Shown here piece after piece: positions 35,086 to 46,848 of a stretch of DNA of 64,000 bases. The DNA comes from Tenodera sinensis. Its lineage: Eukaryota > Arthropoda > Insecta > Mantodea > Mantidae. Each line of letters starts with the position of its first letter. Within the stretch, counting starts at the first letter, position 1. Position numbers and translations under genes: made by a program. Location: the NCBI GenBank assembly GCA_030765045.1, contig CM060967.1:167858251-167922250 (forward strand), given 5' to 3'. The notes beneath the pieces were generated by a model. It made no database searches. It had not been told where the DNA came from and saw only the letters and a list, made by a program, of their open reading frames with translations.

Positions 35086-36120
35086 AAGTCTGATGTGTTG
35101 CACTCACATGACTTTCTCTACTCTTGTACTAACCATTCTTACTATCTCTTATTCCTCTATCTTCTTCGTGTTAGTTGAGATAAACATTTGTACAAATTAT
35201 CTTATTGCTTATTTTCTTTTAGGTGCACTTTGACCCATAGTCAAATCTTTTAAAGCTTTGAGATTCCATTCTCTTTGCATAACATATAAAAAACTGAATA
35301 ACGATGTTCTATTTGACAGAATTATAAGTTCTCCAAAACTCACACAAATAACAAGGAATATCTCCAAAAAGGTTCACTCTACAAAAAATGTATTTAAACA
35401 TAAATTGTGAGTTTTAGAAGATCTACATTTAAACAGAATTGGGATATATTCTTCACCACTCTGTCCTCTATGTGATCTGCAAGAGGAAATGGATCGAGAC
35501 CACCTTCAAATATGCCCAGCCACTTCTAGTGCCCCATCAGTGAAAAATGTTGGAGAGCAAGAGCAATGACTTCATTGTCAAAAATCCAGCATTAGCTAAC
35601 AACATTTTTTGTATAGTAAAATTTGGTCTATCTCTTACAGTTTACCAGTTATGCAAAAGTCATCCAGAGAATATAGGACTTCATGGGCTATAGCCAGAAG
35701 ATTCAAGATATACATTTCACTTGTCATAAAAATATCTCAAACATACTGCATTTTAATCAAAATCATTAGAACCAATTTCAAGAACATAAGAATTTTCCAT
35801 GTAAAGGGCAGTTTAGGGTGGGGCTATTTTCTTCAAAATCTTCATGTCGCATCCTTGAAAGACATTAAACTCAAATACCAACTTTGGTTTTCAATCGACT
35901 TTTTGCTTTTGAGTTATACTGCCCACACATGCACGCACATGCGCACACACATACAAGGACCTTTTTCTAAAAGTGGTCTTTTGGATTCAGGGGGCCCCAA
36001 AACATATATTTCCAGTAAAATCTTGATATCGAATTTTTGGCTGGAATACAATACTTCCTCTACTATGCTATATGTAGTAGAGAGTATAAAAAAAATGTTT
36101 TTTGAAATCCTACCATGCGA
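35086..36120 (+). repeat. Dispersed repeat family A, copy interrupted by a LINE tail
   Basis: Same order of blocks as 21300-22260: ACTTTCTCTACTC, TTTACCAGTTATGCAAAAGT, TTTTCCATGTAAAGG, AATACCAACTTTGGTTTT, and a CA-rich stretch near 35930-35955. The copy is split at 35428-35605 by a LINE 3' end. Confidence 0.85.
35428..35605 (+). mobile_element. LINE 3'-end fragment
   Basis: Reads RIGIYSSPLCPLCDLQEEMD, then RDHLQICPATSSA, a C-terminal zinc knuckle (C-x2-C-x9-H-x3-C) of a non-LTR retrotransposon. The coding part ends in TGA, and the fragment ends in a short AAC-type tail. Related copies lie at 39013, 41795, 54350 and, inverted, 56985. Confidence 0.8.
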
Positions 36121-37987
36121 CATACTTAAACAGAGGTTCACACAACCACCAGTTGAGTGACACAGACAGTCAACTAGGAAACAAGGATTGGAGTGAATAG
36201 CTCCTGAAACATGTTTTCCTTATTAAAAAGGTAAGTGATGTCTCAAAAACCAACTCAATAATAACTAAATTTGTCACTTGTTTTTTCATGTCACTTTATT
36301 CTTTCTTTCTTTACTTTTTAAAGTTATATTGTAGATGCTTTATTTTGCCTGTGAATGTTGACTCCTTCCTCTACAGGTGACGATTTTCTTATATACTCCC
36401 CTTTTCTCTTACTTTACCTCTTAATTATTGGAAAGCTTTTCTAATTATTCTGGGTTTTGCATTTTATGTTTAGCTGTCTTACTTCCAGCCTTAACTTCAG
36501 TTTAAGTACAAATGTAGAAAGCAACTTGTAACCATGCTGTTTAAGAAGTTTACAGGAGTAATGTTTTATTCTAGATGTAATGCAACTTACAAAGAGGCTT
36601 TTGTTCTTGCTTGATGTTATACTGCAACATTAATTTTACAGTTAACATTTGAAAATGCTGTTATGCAGAAACAAACAAAAAGCCTATACAGGGTGGAAAG
36701 TACTTGATGCAACAAATTAAAAGAAATACACTGAGTGTCCCAAAAAAACACCGACAACACTTAGTATGTTGTGCAGGATGGCAAGCTGATCTGTTTTCAA
36801 GCAGGAACACCTATCTAGAAATGTACAGTTTGGACGCTGGAGAGCATCAAAGTTTCAGAACGAATGGTCGCGACAATTTAACATTTGTTTCTGTATCTTA
36901 ATATGGAAGGTACGCAATCCTTTAGCCATCTGTGTACTGGGATGAATGACCTGAGCATAACATGTGAATGCACACCCACTTCACACTTTGATGCATTACA
37001 GCATCCAAACCGTGCATTTCCAGACAGGGGTTTCTATCTGAAAACTGATCTAATCAAAACAGAGCTCCCTAGCGCCAAAGCCTACTACCATGCGAGCTTA
37101 TTTAAAGCTTTTGCAATGTTGCACTACATGTGGGCAGCATTTTAACATTTTTCTTTTTGTTTCATTCTTTGAGCACCTTTCAATTTGTGGTACCTTCTGC
37201 TGTGGGTGGTGATATACCAATCTCTGTCGTCCTCCAGCTCTCTTTTACATTAATATACTAGGAAAGGTAAAACTAACATTAAATTATTAACACTTTACTT
37301 AAAGTTAGTGTAATAATTAAATGTAATACATGAGAAATCTTATGTAATCAACTAAATGAAAATAAATTCCAAATTAACGTTTCAATTTTCATTTCTGGCT
37401 AGACTTGTGAGAAAAAGACATTAGGTGAACTCTGTTCTGAAAAAGGTATATGCTTTTGTTTCTGCAGCAATCAGCTCTTCATTCTTAGTCACTGGCATGC
37501 TAGACCACTCTAAAGCTGAGGTAGAAAGTTTCTTTTTTCTTCTAATCCATGTGTTAGCTATTGCAATAGAATTATTTATTACATTAATCATGTAGAATAT
37601 TCTCTTAACGTATGGTGCCTCAAATACCTCCCATCCTGTACATTTTTCATTTGCTCATAGAGCGCATGGTATAATACCATAATCATTGTAACCTCAGCAT
37701 GTTTCTTTAGCACATATCTAACAAGTAGTAAAATAAAAATCAGTGCACAAAGAATTAGGGTAAGTAATGTAGCATTGTTTACCACTGGCTTCTGCAACTA
37801 CACAAGGTCAAGAAAGTTTGAAAGCAACCTAACAGTTGAGTAATGACAACTTTCACTCCAAAAAATATTTGTTTTGAGCAGCAAAAATAATACTATTAGA
37901 TTTCTTGTTACAATGAATAATTATTGATAGTTTCTATTTACACTTTAAAAAATTAATATCACTGTGCATATTTACAAGTGGTGGAAT
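36121..37987. other. Unassigned DNA downstream of NDUFAF3
   Basis: Frames at 36704-37145 have no recognisable domain. The stretch just before 37988 is the 3' side of NDUFAF3 on the minus strand and may hold its 3' UTR. Confidence 0.4.
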
Positions 37988-38277
37988 TTACTTAATATGC
38001 CTGTGCTCAACTTCTTCCTCATAGTCTTCTGTACCATAGAGTTTCTTGTGCCTTTGTTTTGATATAGCAACATCGTCATCAGTAACTTTTAACGAGGTTG
38101 GTGGAATCAATGCTGCTGCAACATATCTATTCTCTGCATTCAAAAAATTGAATGTAGCACATGCCTGATCTGTTGTTAAAATTTCTACATTTATTTTATG
38201 TTTGGCCATCATAGTAAACAAAGCCTGATTTAGTTTGTTATTTGTTGCATTTTCTCCAAGTCCCAAAACCAGAATAT
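37988..38277 (-). CDS. NDUFAF3: NADH:ubiquinone oxidoreductase complex assembly factor 3, last exon
   Basis: The minus-strand exon follows TTCTTGTTTCAG and opens with AT, completing the Asp codon left by the exon at 42448-42592, to read LEPKL|DILVLGLGENATNN. It continues with TMMAKHKINVEILTTDQACA and the family signature ACATFNFLNAENRYVAAALI ending in PP. It closes with a charged tail (YGTEDYEEEVEHRHIK) and TAA. NDUFAF3 is a soluble mitochondrial factor of the DUF498 fold that works with NDUFAF4 in early assembly of complex I. Length and order agree with metazoan homologues. The intron to the next exon upstream is 4.2 kb and filled with SINEs, LINE tails and other repeats. Confidence 0.93.
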
Positions 38278-38381
38278 CTGAAACAAGAAAAGAAAAACAT
38301 AATGAGCATATATGCCATGACAACACAGTTTTCTGTAAAATTAATCAAGCAGCAATATCCTATTGTGCTGAGTTTCAAAAA

Positions 38382-39394
38382 CTTAAGGGGAGTTTGTAAT
38401 CTCTATGCTTGCAAGATTAATTTTAAGAAGTTTAACTCACTTTTCAGAGAAACTATTTGCTCTAGAAGTGTGAAATTTGGTGCATATACATGTATAAATC
38501 AATGCTTTCTAATTATACAGACTTTTTTATATTACAAAGATATGTTGATTCATATTTTTAAAATAATTATAATGAATATATTATTGTTTTACCCATTTTT
38601 TTTTTAAAGAACATTTCTGGCATCCCTGATTTTAATGATAGTGTTATAAGAAAAAGCCAGTACCACCACAAATAACCCAGAAACGAGTGGTAAAAGTTTC
38701 ATTACTCTAGAATAAGTGATTCCTGAGAAAAGGGGATAAATGTATGCAGAAAAATAAGTTTGACAAAAACCTCAATCAAAATTAGGGGAGGTTGTAAGCT
38801 CTATGCTTGCAATGTTAATTTTAAGAAGTTTAACTCCACTTTTCAGAGAAACTATTACTCTAGAAGTATAAAACTGTGTACACATATAAATCAATGCTTT
38901 TTTAAATGTAATGGCTTTTTATATCACATAGATATTATTTCTTGATGGGAACTACCAAAACTTCAAACAGTAATTCCTGAATATCCTCAAAAACGGCAGT
39001 TGCAACCTTCAGGTTGATTACAGGACATGATTGTCTGGCAAAACATTTAAACAGAATTGCGATATATTCTTCACCACTCTGTCCTCTGTGTGATCTGCAA
39101 GAGGAAATGGATCAAGACTACCTTCAAATATGCCCAGCCACTTCTAGCGTCCTTCCCATCCATCAATGAAAAATATTGGAGAGCAAGAGGATTAATGACT
39201 TCATTGTCAGAAATCAAGCATTAGCTAACAATATATTTTTTTTAACAATTTAACAGTTAAATTTATTTTAAAGACATTTCTGGCAAGTGTTTAGGGGTTA
39301 AAAGCTATGATAAAATGGGGATTAAACTTGCAAAATCAGCAGAAAACACAAAATTAATATTTTTGACCCAAACCAGCTTATAACCTCCCCTTAA
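38382..39394. repeat. Inverted-repeat element flanked by TTAA, with nested copy
   Basis: The left end TTAAGGGGAGTTTGTAA (38382) and right end TTATAACCTCCCCTTAA (39378-39394) are near-perfect inverted repeats bounded by TTAA. A second left-end-like unit begins near 38786 (TTAGGGGAGGTTGTAAG). The next 160 bp after each left end are near duplicates (CTCTATGCTTGCAA, TTTTAAGAAGTTTAACT). A LINE tail is inserted at 39013-39232. TTAA flanks would suit a piggyBac-type MITE. Inside the NDUFAF3 intron. Confidence 0.55.
39013..39232 (+). mobile_element. LINE 3'-end fragment
   Basis: Reads FRLITGHDCLAKHLNRIAIY then SSPLCPLCDLQEEMD. The zinc-knuckle His is changed to Tyr here. It ends after the 'ttaatgacttcattgtcagaa' block shared with the other tails. 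Confidence 0.8.
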
Positions 39395-39870
39395 GAACAC
39401 CAAGTTGTATTAAATAAACTTTCAAGCTCATTAACTGAGAGTCGGTTATGTTTACACTATACGTTTTACTTATTTGTGAAAATTTTGGACATTTTTGGGA
39501 ATCTTCATTTCCATCCTCAGCTTGCAATTGGTCAGATAAAAGAATACAGCAACATTTTAGAAATATTAAATATAAACACATTGATAAATCAGTTGTAGCA
39601 TACAATTTCTGGTCATTTAATCATCAAATAATTCCAAAGGTTTATGACGGAATTTGTATGCCCAAGTAAATTGATTAAAAAAATAATGCTAACATTTGTT
39701 ATGTCAAATTATGTTATTATAAATATGTCAAATTATTGTACATCACAAGTGAAGTGCTACAACAATAAAAATAACAGTATAACACTTCTGAAAATGTAAT
39801 AGTATTGATGTTTGTGATATCCACTTACAAAATTGACGACATCAATCAGTATTACAACTTTAGTACTTAT

Positions 39871-40130
39871 TGAGAGGTAGAACTGGAACTTAAAAATTCA
39901 ATGTCACAGCTGTGACAATCATGGCAGATTGTCATAGTAGCTCAATGGTTAGAGCAGCTGCCTGGTAAATGGAAGGTCTGTGGTTAAAATCCCAGCTGTA
40001 AGTTCCAGTTCTACCTCTCAAACATTGCCCACACACGGCTTGTGTGTTTAAAAACACCAACAGTAAGTTTGATGGCATAAATAAATAATAATTACCATCT
40101 GAAGGTTATTTAATCCTGGGATATAAAGTA
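39871..40130 (+). repeat. tRNA-derived SINE family S1, copy 1 with inverted head
   Basis: A tRNA-like head (TAGCTCAATGGTTAGAGCAG, anticodon loop CTGGTAA) leads into the shared body CACACACGGCTTGTGTGTTT and a tail GGCATAAATAAATAATAATT. An exact 20-bp inverted pair, TGAGAGGTAGAACTGGAACT at 39871 and its complement ending at 40020, encloses the tRNA part. Confidence 0.8.
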
Positions 40131-40185
40131 GTTACAATAGTAAGTCACCATTGGGGTAATTTGTCTCTGATGTGAGGCTGCCTTT

Positions 40186-40465
40186 GTGGTTTACCAGGAG
40201 AAATACGAACTGGTTTGAGAATTTAATGCCATTCTGGCAGTTTGTCACAATAGCTCAGTGGTTAGAGCATCCGCCCGGTAAGCGGAAGGTCTGTGGTTCA
40301 AATCCCAGTTGTGGCATTGAATTTTTAAGTTCCAGTTCTACCTCTCAAACTTTGCCCACACACGGCTTGTGTGTTTAAAAACACCAACAGTAAGTTTGTT
40401 GGCATAAATAAATAATAATTACCAACAGTAAGTTTGTTGGCATAAATAAATTTTAATTTAATACT
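40186..40465 (+). repeat. tRNA-derived SINE family S1, copy 2
   Basis: The head at 40244-40316 folds as a full tRNA-like cloverleaf: acceptor GTCACAA/TTGTGGC, D arm with TAGCTCAGTGG, anticodon stem TCCGC/GCGGA with loop CCGGTAA, and T arm GGTTCAAATCC. The apparent anticodon GGT and the C at position 33 argue against a working tRNA. The body and tail match the other S1 copies, with the AGTAAGTTTGTTGGCATAAA segment duplicated at the end. Confidence 0.85.
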
Positions 40466-40478
40466 TATGTTTCTTGCA

Positions 40479-41011
40479 CTATTCATCTGAAAATTCATCA
40501 TCTTCCTCAACTGTTGCAGAATTATACAAATTTGTTGTTGAGATAAACTTTAACATCTGGGTGACTTGCAGAGTTTCGGATCCACCACATTCTTTTATAA
40601 GCTGAGATGACAGAATAAGTCCATTTACCGTATCTAGCGTCAATCTGTTTCTAATTTTGGTTTTTATTAAACCCAGTTTAGAAAACACTCTCACAAGAAG
40701 CATTTCTATGGGGCAATGAAATCACTAATAATGCTAACTCCGCCATTTCTTTGAAATCAGTATTTCCGCCAATGTGACATGTGATTAAGAGCACTCCAGA
40801 AGCTGCCAGGCTCAGGTATGTTCTTTATTTCACACGGAATATCATGTATTCCGAGTTTTCTCCATTGATCAACAATTTTCTGAACCGTGCCTTCTTCACT
40901 GAGATTACCAGACACTGGCAACAAGAGGATAAAGGTTAGGAAGCTTAGTAGGATATGAAATACTTGTCTTAGAGGGGTGGGGACAGACCTTGAGGACAAA
41001 AGTGGTATCAC
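40479..41011 (-). pseudogene. hAT-type C-terminal dimerisation domain remnant
   Basis: The minus strand, in two frames, reads TVQKIVDQWRKLGIHDIPCE, then MAELALLVISLPHRNASCES, then VFSKLGLIKTKIRNRLTLDT and ILSSQLIKECGG. The LPHxNAxxExVFSKxGxIKTKxRNRL pattern is the dimerisation domain of hAT transposases and of host proteins derived from them. A frameshift near 40755 breaks it, and a short acidic C-terminus (EEDDEFSDE) ends at a stop near 40479. No inverted repeats were found around it. Within the NDUFAF3 intron, same strand. Confidence 0.65.
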
Positions 41012-41794
41012 TATTTATAATTAATTTCATTTCGCTGGTGTGATAAGCCAGTGAAAATTACATTTCGCTGGTATCAAACTATCATACATCCCCATAATTA
41101 TCGTACGGGTTGGAGCCATGAGTACAAACATCCACATTATTGTATGCCCCTATAATTATCATACGAGTTGGCAACACTGATAGATATAAAGTTTCATATA
41201 TACAATACATTCTCAAAATATAATATGTAAGGGTCAATTTCACAATATTACTAGATCATTCATATATTCAGTCATTGAGTAATAGGCCTTGTCAATTAGT
41301 TAGCTTTTTATTGTTTTGTTAAAATATTTCAGGTTTTTTATTGATCTAATAATGCTAGTAGTTTATTATAGACTTCTATCCCAGCAAGTAATGGACATTT
41401 TTCATATAATGTTAATCTGGCTTAGATTGTTTTTGGTTCTTGTTTCATGACTGTGATGTATTTGTGCATTGTATAGTGTATCAAGTTAGTATGTATATAT
41501 TTAATCAGTTCACAGAGATATTGTGAAAGGAGAGTTAATATTTTTAGATTTTTAAACAGATTTCCACACAAATCTTTAGCTTTGGCTCTTGTCATAATAC
41601 AGATTATTCTCTTTTGTGTTTTGAAGCATTTCACCATAGTATGCTCCTGTATGCCATTATGCTATGAAAATAACTGAAGTAGACTATTTTTCTTCTTTTG
41701 ATGTTAATAAATTCAGCTATGCAGTACATGTTAAAGCAAGCACTGTTTAGTTTTTTTAGATATTGAAGAGACTTAGCAGTAAATGTAACCGCTT

Positions 41795-42113
41795 TTTAGA
41801 GAGCACCATATTTTTATGTTTTGGCGGTCACATCGCTCTCTCACAACCCCCAGAATGTCTGGAGGACCACACCTGTTGTTGGTTTACCTTCAGGTTGATT
41901 ATGAGTGTCTGGCAAAACATTAAAAAGGAATTGGGATATATTCTTCACCACTCTGTCCTCTATGTGAACTGCAAGAGAAAACGGACCGAGACCACCATCA
42001 AATACGCCCGGCCACTTCTAGTGCCCCATCCATCAGTGAAAAATATTGGAGAGCAAGAGGATTAATGACTTCATTGTCAGAAATCCAGCATTAGCTAACA
42101 ACAACAACAACAG
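41795..42113 (+). mobile_element. LINE 3'-end fragment with AAC tail
   Basis: Contains the TTCAGGTTGATTATGAG, ATATTCTTCACCACTCTGTC and ATTAATGACTTCATTGTCAG blocks of the LINE tail family and ends in (AAC)n. Decayed frame. Confidence 0.75.
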
Positions 42114-42447
42114 TTTTTTAGATATATATCGTCCCATTTTAATTTATTATTTAAAATAGTACTTAAAATTTTAGATGTATTAGCATGGTTAACTGAATGA
42201 ACGAGACTATTATCACAATTTTTGTTTTGAGTATTAAGTTGCATAATAAATGCTTTATCAGTGTGAAGCTTAGTCTCTAAATATTTATTATATTTGTTGA
42301 TTAAAAACTATGAATAGTTGAAATGCCTCAAAGCTGAAGTGTTTCCTGTGAACAGGACCTCTAATAAAGCATTATTCATTTATTTATTTTTACCTAAAGA
42401 TTTGTTGCTTTGAAACAATTTGATTATGAAATTTGTTTTCAACTTAC

Positions 42448-42592
42448 CAAGTTTTGGTTCAAGATGTAAGAAGAGAGACAGTGAATCTTCATTCACATCT
42501 TCTGGTGTTCCCACATTCCAACTTAAGACAGAACGAGGGAAAACTGCAACTGGCCCTAATATATACAATCCGTTATTCAAACGAAATCCAAC
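42448..42592 (-). CDS. NDUFAF3: NADH:ubiquinone oxidoreductase complex assembly factor 3, middle exon
   Basis: Bounded on the minus strand by CTGTTTTCAG and by CTTG|GTAAGT. The exon begins in phase 0 after SYSQ of the upstream exon and ends with one base of the Asp codon. It encodes VGFRLNNGLYILGPVAVFPR, SVLSWNVGTPEDVNEDSLSL and FLHLEPKL. This matches the conserved core of the family, with the GF-x-NN-G, LGP-x-A-x-FPRSV and W-V-x4-D-I/V-x-EDS-x-x-LF signatures. The preceding intron of 6 kb holds LINE ORF1, SINEs and a PLE end. Confidence 0.93.
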
Positions 42593-42654
42593 CTGAAAAC
42601 AGAAGCTTAAATAACACCACTGTAATGCTTGACATTTTAATTATACCTACTTTT

Positions 42655-42905
42655 TTAAAATAAATACGCATTTAAGGTTTGAGAGGTAGAACCGGAACTT
42701 AAAAATTCAATGCCACAACTGGGATTTGAACCACAGACCTTCCGCTTACCGGGCAGCTGCCCTAACCACTGAGCTATTGTGACAAACTGCCAGAATGGCA
42801 TTAAATTCTCAAACCAGTTCGTATTTCTCCTGGTAAACCACACGGCTTGTGTGTTTAAAAACACCAACAGTAAGTTTGTTGGCATAAATAAATAATAATT
42901 ACACA
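42655..42905 (-). repeat. tRNA-derived SINE family S1, copy 3 (rearranged)
   Basis: The tRNA-like part at 42711-42783 lies on the minus strand with its body block before it. The tail block CACACGGCTTGTGTGTTT...GGCATAAATAAATAATAATT at 42841-42900 is in plus orientation, so head and tail are inverted relative to each other. Confidence 0.75.
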
Positions 42906-44769
42906 TTTAAGGTGTTGAGAAACTCCATTATTTAACAAAGTAACAACCAGTGAGAGAACCAATCAGGAACTTACACTTCTGAAATACTAATACAGAGCTT
43001 TGGTTTCGGCATGTGGCTGATTATGGAGAATTGCTTGCCTTTCACTGCACCGTTTTTAACCAGTTGTTTCCCAACTCTCCATGTTCCAGCTAATCATGTG
43101 CTGGACTTTCTGCTGTACAGTTTAATAAAATGTGAGATGCCATGTTTCAGTGTTATAGTGGTGTTGTAATGTCAAAAAGTCTGCACACTTAAACACAAAC
43201 TATTGTGAACAAGTGATAGAGCAATTTATAGACAGATTCCCTCCTGTCTGTGCACCTCATAGAGAAATGGGTGACCATCATTGTGACCAGATTTATGGAA
43301 ATGCATTCTACTGTTGATAAGAAAATGGCTGTGTTTTTACAGAGGAGAAACTGTATGACACTGGAGAAGAGTTAGCACAATCCAATGAAATATCTAGAAA
43401 GCTTGCACAGGAATCAGTAATATAACAAACCTTGGCTTGGAATGCCATTACCTTTTTAAAATTAAAATCCTATATGATAACTTTAGCTGACCAAGGTGAA
43501 ACTGCACCAATGTTTGCAACTTGTATTTGGGAAATCCTGTGCTTGATTCCCGGTGACCACGCACTCTGCCTTAAGTTTTACTGTGGTTTCCCTTTGTCAC
43601 CTAGGCAAATGCTGGGGTATCTATCTTCTTTCTTGGAAGTTTGAAAACAAGCAAAAAGGTGAGTCTCTCTCTTTCTCTTTCTTTTAAGCATAGAGTTATT
43701 TACATGACAAAGAATAATTAATGAGTGTAGATGTAAATTTTCTTACAAGATGTGAGAGATGTATGCTGGCACAAGAATATCATCTCCAACTTCTTCTATG
43801 ACAATATTATGCAGTTATTGTAGTTACAATTTGCATGAGAAATTCCTGCACTTGAACATCCAACTCCACCAGAAAAGAGTGTGCTACCTGGTCCCAAAAA
43901 ATGTCTTATACTGACCACACTTCCAAACAAAGGCTCTGTATTTCTTACTTAATGTCCAGAATACTCCAAATGTATGTGTAAATAAACAAAAGAATGCCAA
44001 GTTTCATTTTACACCAAGAAGGATGGCTTGAGGTTTACACACAAGAGATCCCAATTTCAAATCACTACATGACCATGGGATTTTTGTGTTTTTCCTTGTA
44101 GCTGAGATAGATATTTCATTCCATAATGCTCTTATTGTTCATATAATTTATTTCACTTCATTTCCAGACCATTAGTCTGGAAGTTTTGTCAAACTTCATA
44201 ACTGAGTGTGACCATTCACAGATCTCCATGTGTTAATTTGGTGATTCTTAGACTACTTAGAATTTATCCTAGGGTTCCATACAGCTTGAACACCCTGGTT
44301 ATATAGTGTATGGTACCCTTCCCCTTTCTCCAATTTACATATGTTTACCTTTTCACTAGTCTTTTCCTGCTCCCACCCTAAAATTTTTATTTCTGTTTTT
44401 CTTTCATCTCCCACCGCGTTTCCTTTCCCTCTTACTCAACTTTTCTTATCAGCTTCACTCATAATTTTTATTCATCAGTTTACATTGTACACTTCATTAA
44501 TTTTCATTTCAGTACTTCACTATAACCTCACTTTCACCATGCATAAAAACCCTCTACTTCCTCATTTATGGATTACCCAAACATTTTTTAAACCATATTA
44601 CTCTCGGCAAAATATCCCTTACTTTCTTTTTCTCCTGCCTCCCCTTCTACCTCACCCTTCACTGATATCGCTTCTTCTCTGTGCTCTGTGTTGTCATCCC
44701 CCACCTTGGCTCTTTTCCCTGTGTCATTCGCATGCCACATCCTACCATTTCTTCACCTTGCATGTTCAC
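42906..44769. other. NDUFAF3 intron, mostly unassigned, one SINE-like piece
   Basis: A segment at about 43530-43625 looks like a decayed SINE body (box B-like GCTTGATTCCCGGTGACCAC, then GTGGTTTCCCTTTGTCACCT). Around 44340-44770 the plus strand is pyrimidine-rich and gives a long but low-complexity frame that is not called as a gene. Confidence 0.45.
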
Positions 44770-45600
44770 CCTTGACCTTGATGCATTTGTTACTGAAACC
44801 AAGGTGTTGCAAGTTGCTGAGTAGTCGTATGTTCTGTGATATTTCTTGCTGATACTTGGTCATTTCCTTGTTTTTCTTGGTGCAATGACTGCTGGTCCTG
44901 CCTCTATCTGTCACTTGGTCTGTTCTTCCTCTCTGCTGCCTGGTTAACTGCGTACAGCCCAAAGTTTTTAATGTAGGTCCTCTTGCCTTCATTTCTTGCT
45001 TGTCTTCTCTGATTAATTAGCTCCTTCATTTGCACCCTTTGTGCATACGTTAAGCCCTTGTTGATGTAAATAGTTGATCCTCTCGATTTTCTTGCCTGTT
45101 TTAATACTTCCATAGCCATTTACGTGTTTGTAAGCTTCACAAGAATATTTCTTTTCCCTGGTATTTTGCCGATTCTTAATGCGTCACAAATCTCATAGCC
45201 TCTCATATGTATTTCCAATTTTTTCACTAGTAAATCTCTTAAATCTTGATATACTCCCACTCCACATGATATACTACACATTTTTCTTCAACTCCTGAAA
45301 TCACTACATTATATTTCCTGCTTTTGTCTTTCATTCTTTACAGTGTTCTTCTTAAGTTTTCAATTTCCAGTTTTAACATATCCATTTCTTCATTTCCCCC
45401 ATTGTATTTCATCCACGCTTGCCTGAATCTCTCTGCCAGTCCTTTATCTCTTGCTAAATCTGTTTCGTTTATCTGCTCTTTAGCTGCCATGTCACTTAAC
45501 TCCTTTTTCCCCTTGGCCACAGGAGCTTCCTTCACTATACGTCTACTCAGTTCCACTGCTAGATCCGTACTCCCCAATATGGTGATTCAGTAGCTTTGGA
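44770..45600 (-). mobile_element. LINE ORF1 remnant
   Basis: The minus strand gives a coiled-coil-like segment (DMLKLEIENLRRTL, 45338-45577), then KYNVVISGVEE, then LRDLLVKKLEIHMRGYEICD and IGKIPGKRNILVKLTNT, then GSTIYINKGLTYAQRVQMKE. This is the layout of an L1/I-type ORF1 RNA-binding protein: coiled coil, RRM-like core, basic C-terminus. Several frames are needed, so it is not intact. No adjoining ORF2 was found. Confidence 0.65.
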
Positions 45601-45730
45601 TTATTGCTCCCCTCATGATCACTCTCGGAAGTTCAAATATAAAAAGCCAACAAAGGCTGCAGTGCCAAAATCCTCTTTTGTTCTTAAATGCAGCCAATAT
45701 CCATGGTACACATTCTTTCTCCCTCTTTAT

Positions 45731-45960
45731 GGCTGCACCATAGCCGAGTGGTTAGACCATTCGCTTCTCACCAAAGCGGGCCAGGTTCAATCCCAGGTGA
45801 CCGCATGTGGTATTCGTGGTAGACGAAGCAGCGCTGGGATGGATTTCCTGCAGGTTCTCCAGTTTCCCCTGCCATCTCATTCCACCAGTGGTGCATCTTC
45901 ATTCCATGTATCACCAGTGTCACCACCTGTGGTGTCATATGTAGTAAAAGCAGGCATTAA
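45731..45960 (+). repeat. tRNA-derived SINE family S2, copy 1
   Basis: The tRNA-like head is GCACCATAGCCGAGTGGTTAG with anticodon stem CGCTT/AAGCG and box B CAGGTTCAATCCCAGG. The body contains CCCTGCCATCTCATTCCACC and CTTCATTCCATGTATCA, shared with 46849-47065. Confidence 0.82.
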
Positions 45961-46848
45961 ATGCTACCAAACCAAAAATCTCCCTCTTTATAACATCTCA
46001 AATTGACATAAATTATAACAAAATTATACTAACAAGTGTTACAATGAGAATGTGGTCCAAAGAGTTGAGAGGAACCAACATTTACTTTTCCTGAATAAGG
46101 GAACATGCTAGAAAACACTTTATCCAGGTATACATACATGTTTGGTTAGTATGCGCCAAGTCAATAATCATCTTATTGTTCAATTGCATACAGCAGTTTG
46201 TTTCTATAATTATTCTAACGAGTGCCCATGTATGCCAAATATTCACGCACATCTGTTACAATGAATTTTGTTTATTATTTACCTATTTTAACTTTTTTCC
46301 AGGCCAAATTATGGACTTGTTCAGTGGTCCAATAATACTGACTCCAACTAAAAGGTACATGTGATTCAGTAGTATTGTAAATGCTCTTGTAAATAATAGA
46401 TGAGTCTTAGTTCAATAAATCACATTTTAAAATAATTTTTTTATTTCAATTTACTGGAGCAGGTGTCTGCGTTGCAGTGTCAGCATCACTTCCGTTCCCC
46501 CTTCTTCCCCTCTCCTTTCTTTTTCAACTACAAACAGTACAACATGGCTATGCTTCAATATGCTCAGACTCATCCTTACTTCCACTACCATATAATAGTT
46601 ACTGAAAGTAAACATGGCCAGCATTAAATAATTTATCATTTACATAATGGTCACACTGTGTAGTTTTACTTTATGAAGAACGCATAAAAGTGTGATTGTG
46701 CAATGAATTACACTGTCCAGTCTATTATTTAAAACAAGCATATTCACTCTTTAGATTTAAGAACTTTTAGTTTAAACCTATATGCATTTGCATGTCACCA
46801 GTGGCGTATGCTGGGATTGTGACTTGAGCTATCGCTAGACCTACCATG

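Noticed and set aside
40244..40316. Functional tRNA gene
   Set aside because: The cloverleaf is good, but it is the head of a SINE with two other copies nearby. It has C at position 33 and lacks a terminator-like T-run directly after it.
44341..44775. 144-codon plus-strand frame as a gene
   Set aside because: Pyrimidine-rich low-complexity sequence without domains, adjacent to a LINE ORF1 remnant on the other strand.
46304..46355. Acceptor TTTTTTCCAG with a short open segment, stop and AATAAA downstream, as a terminal exon of a plus-strand gene
   Set aside because: It is only about 15-20 codons long, with no recognisable upstream exon, and lies in the NDUFAF3 intron on the other strand. Chance is likely.
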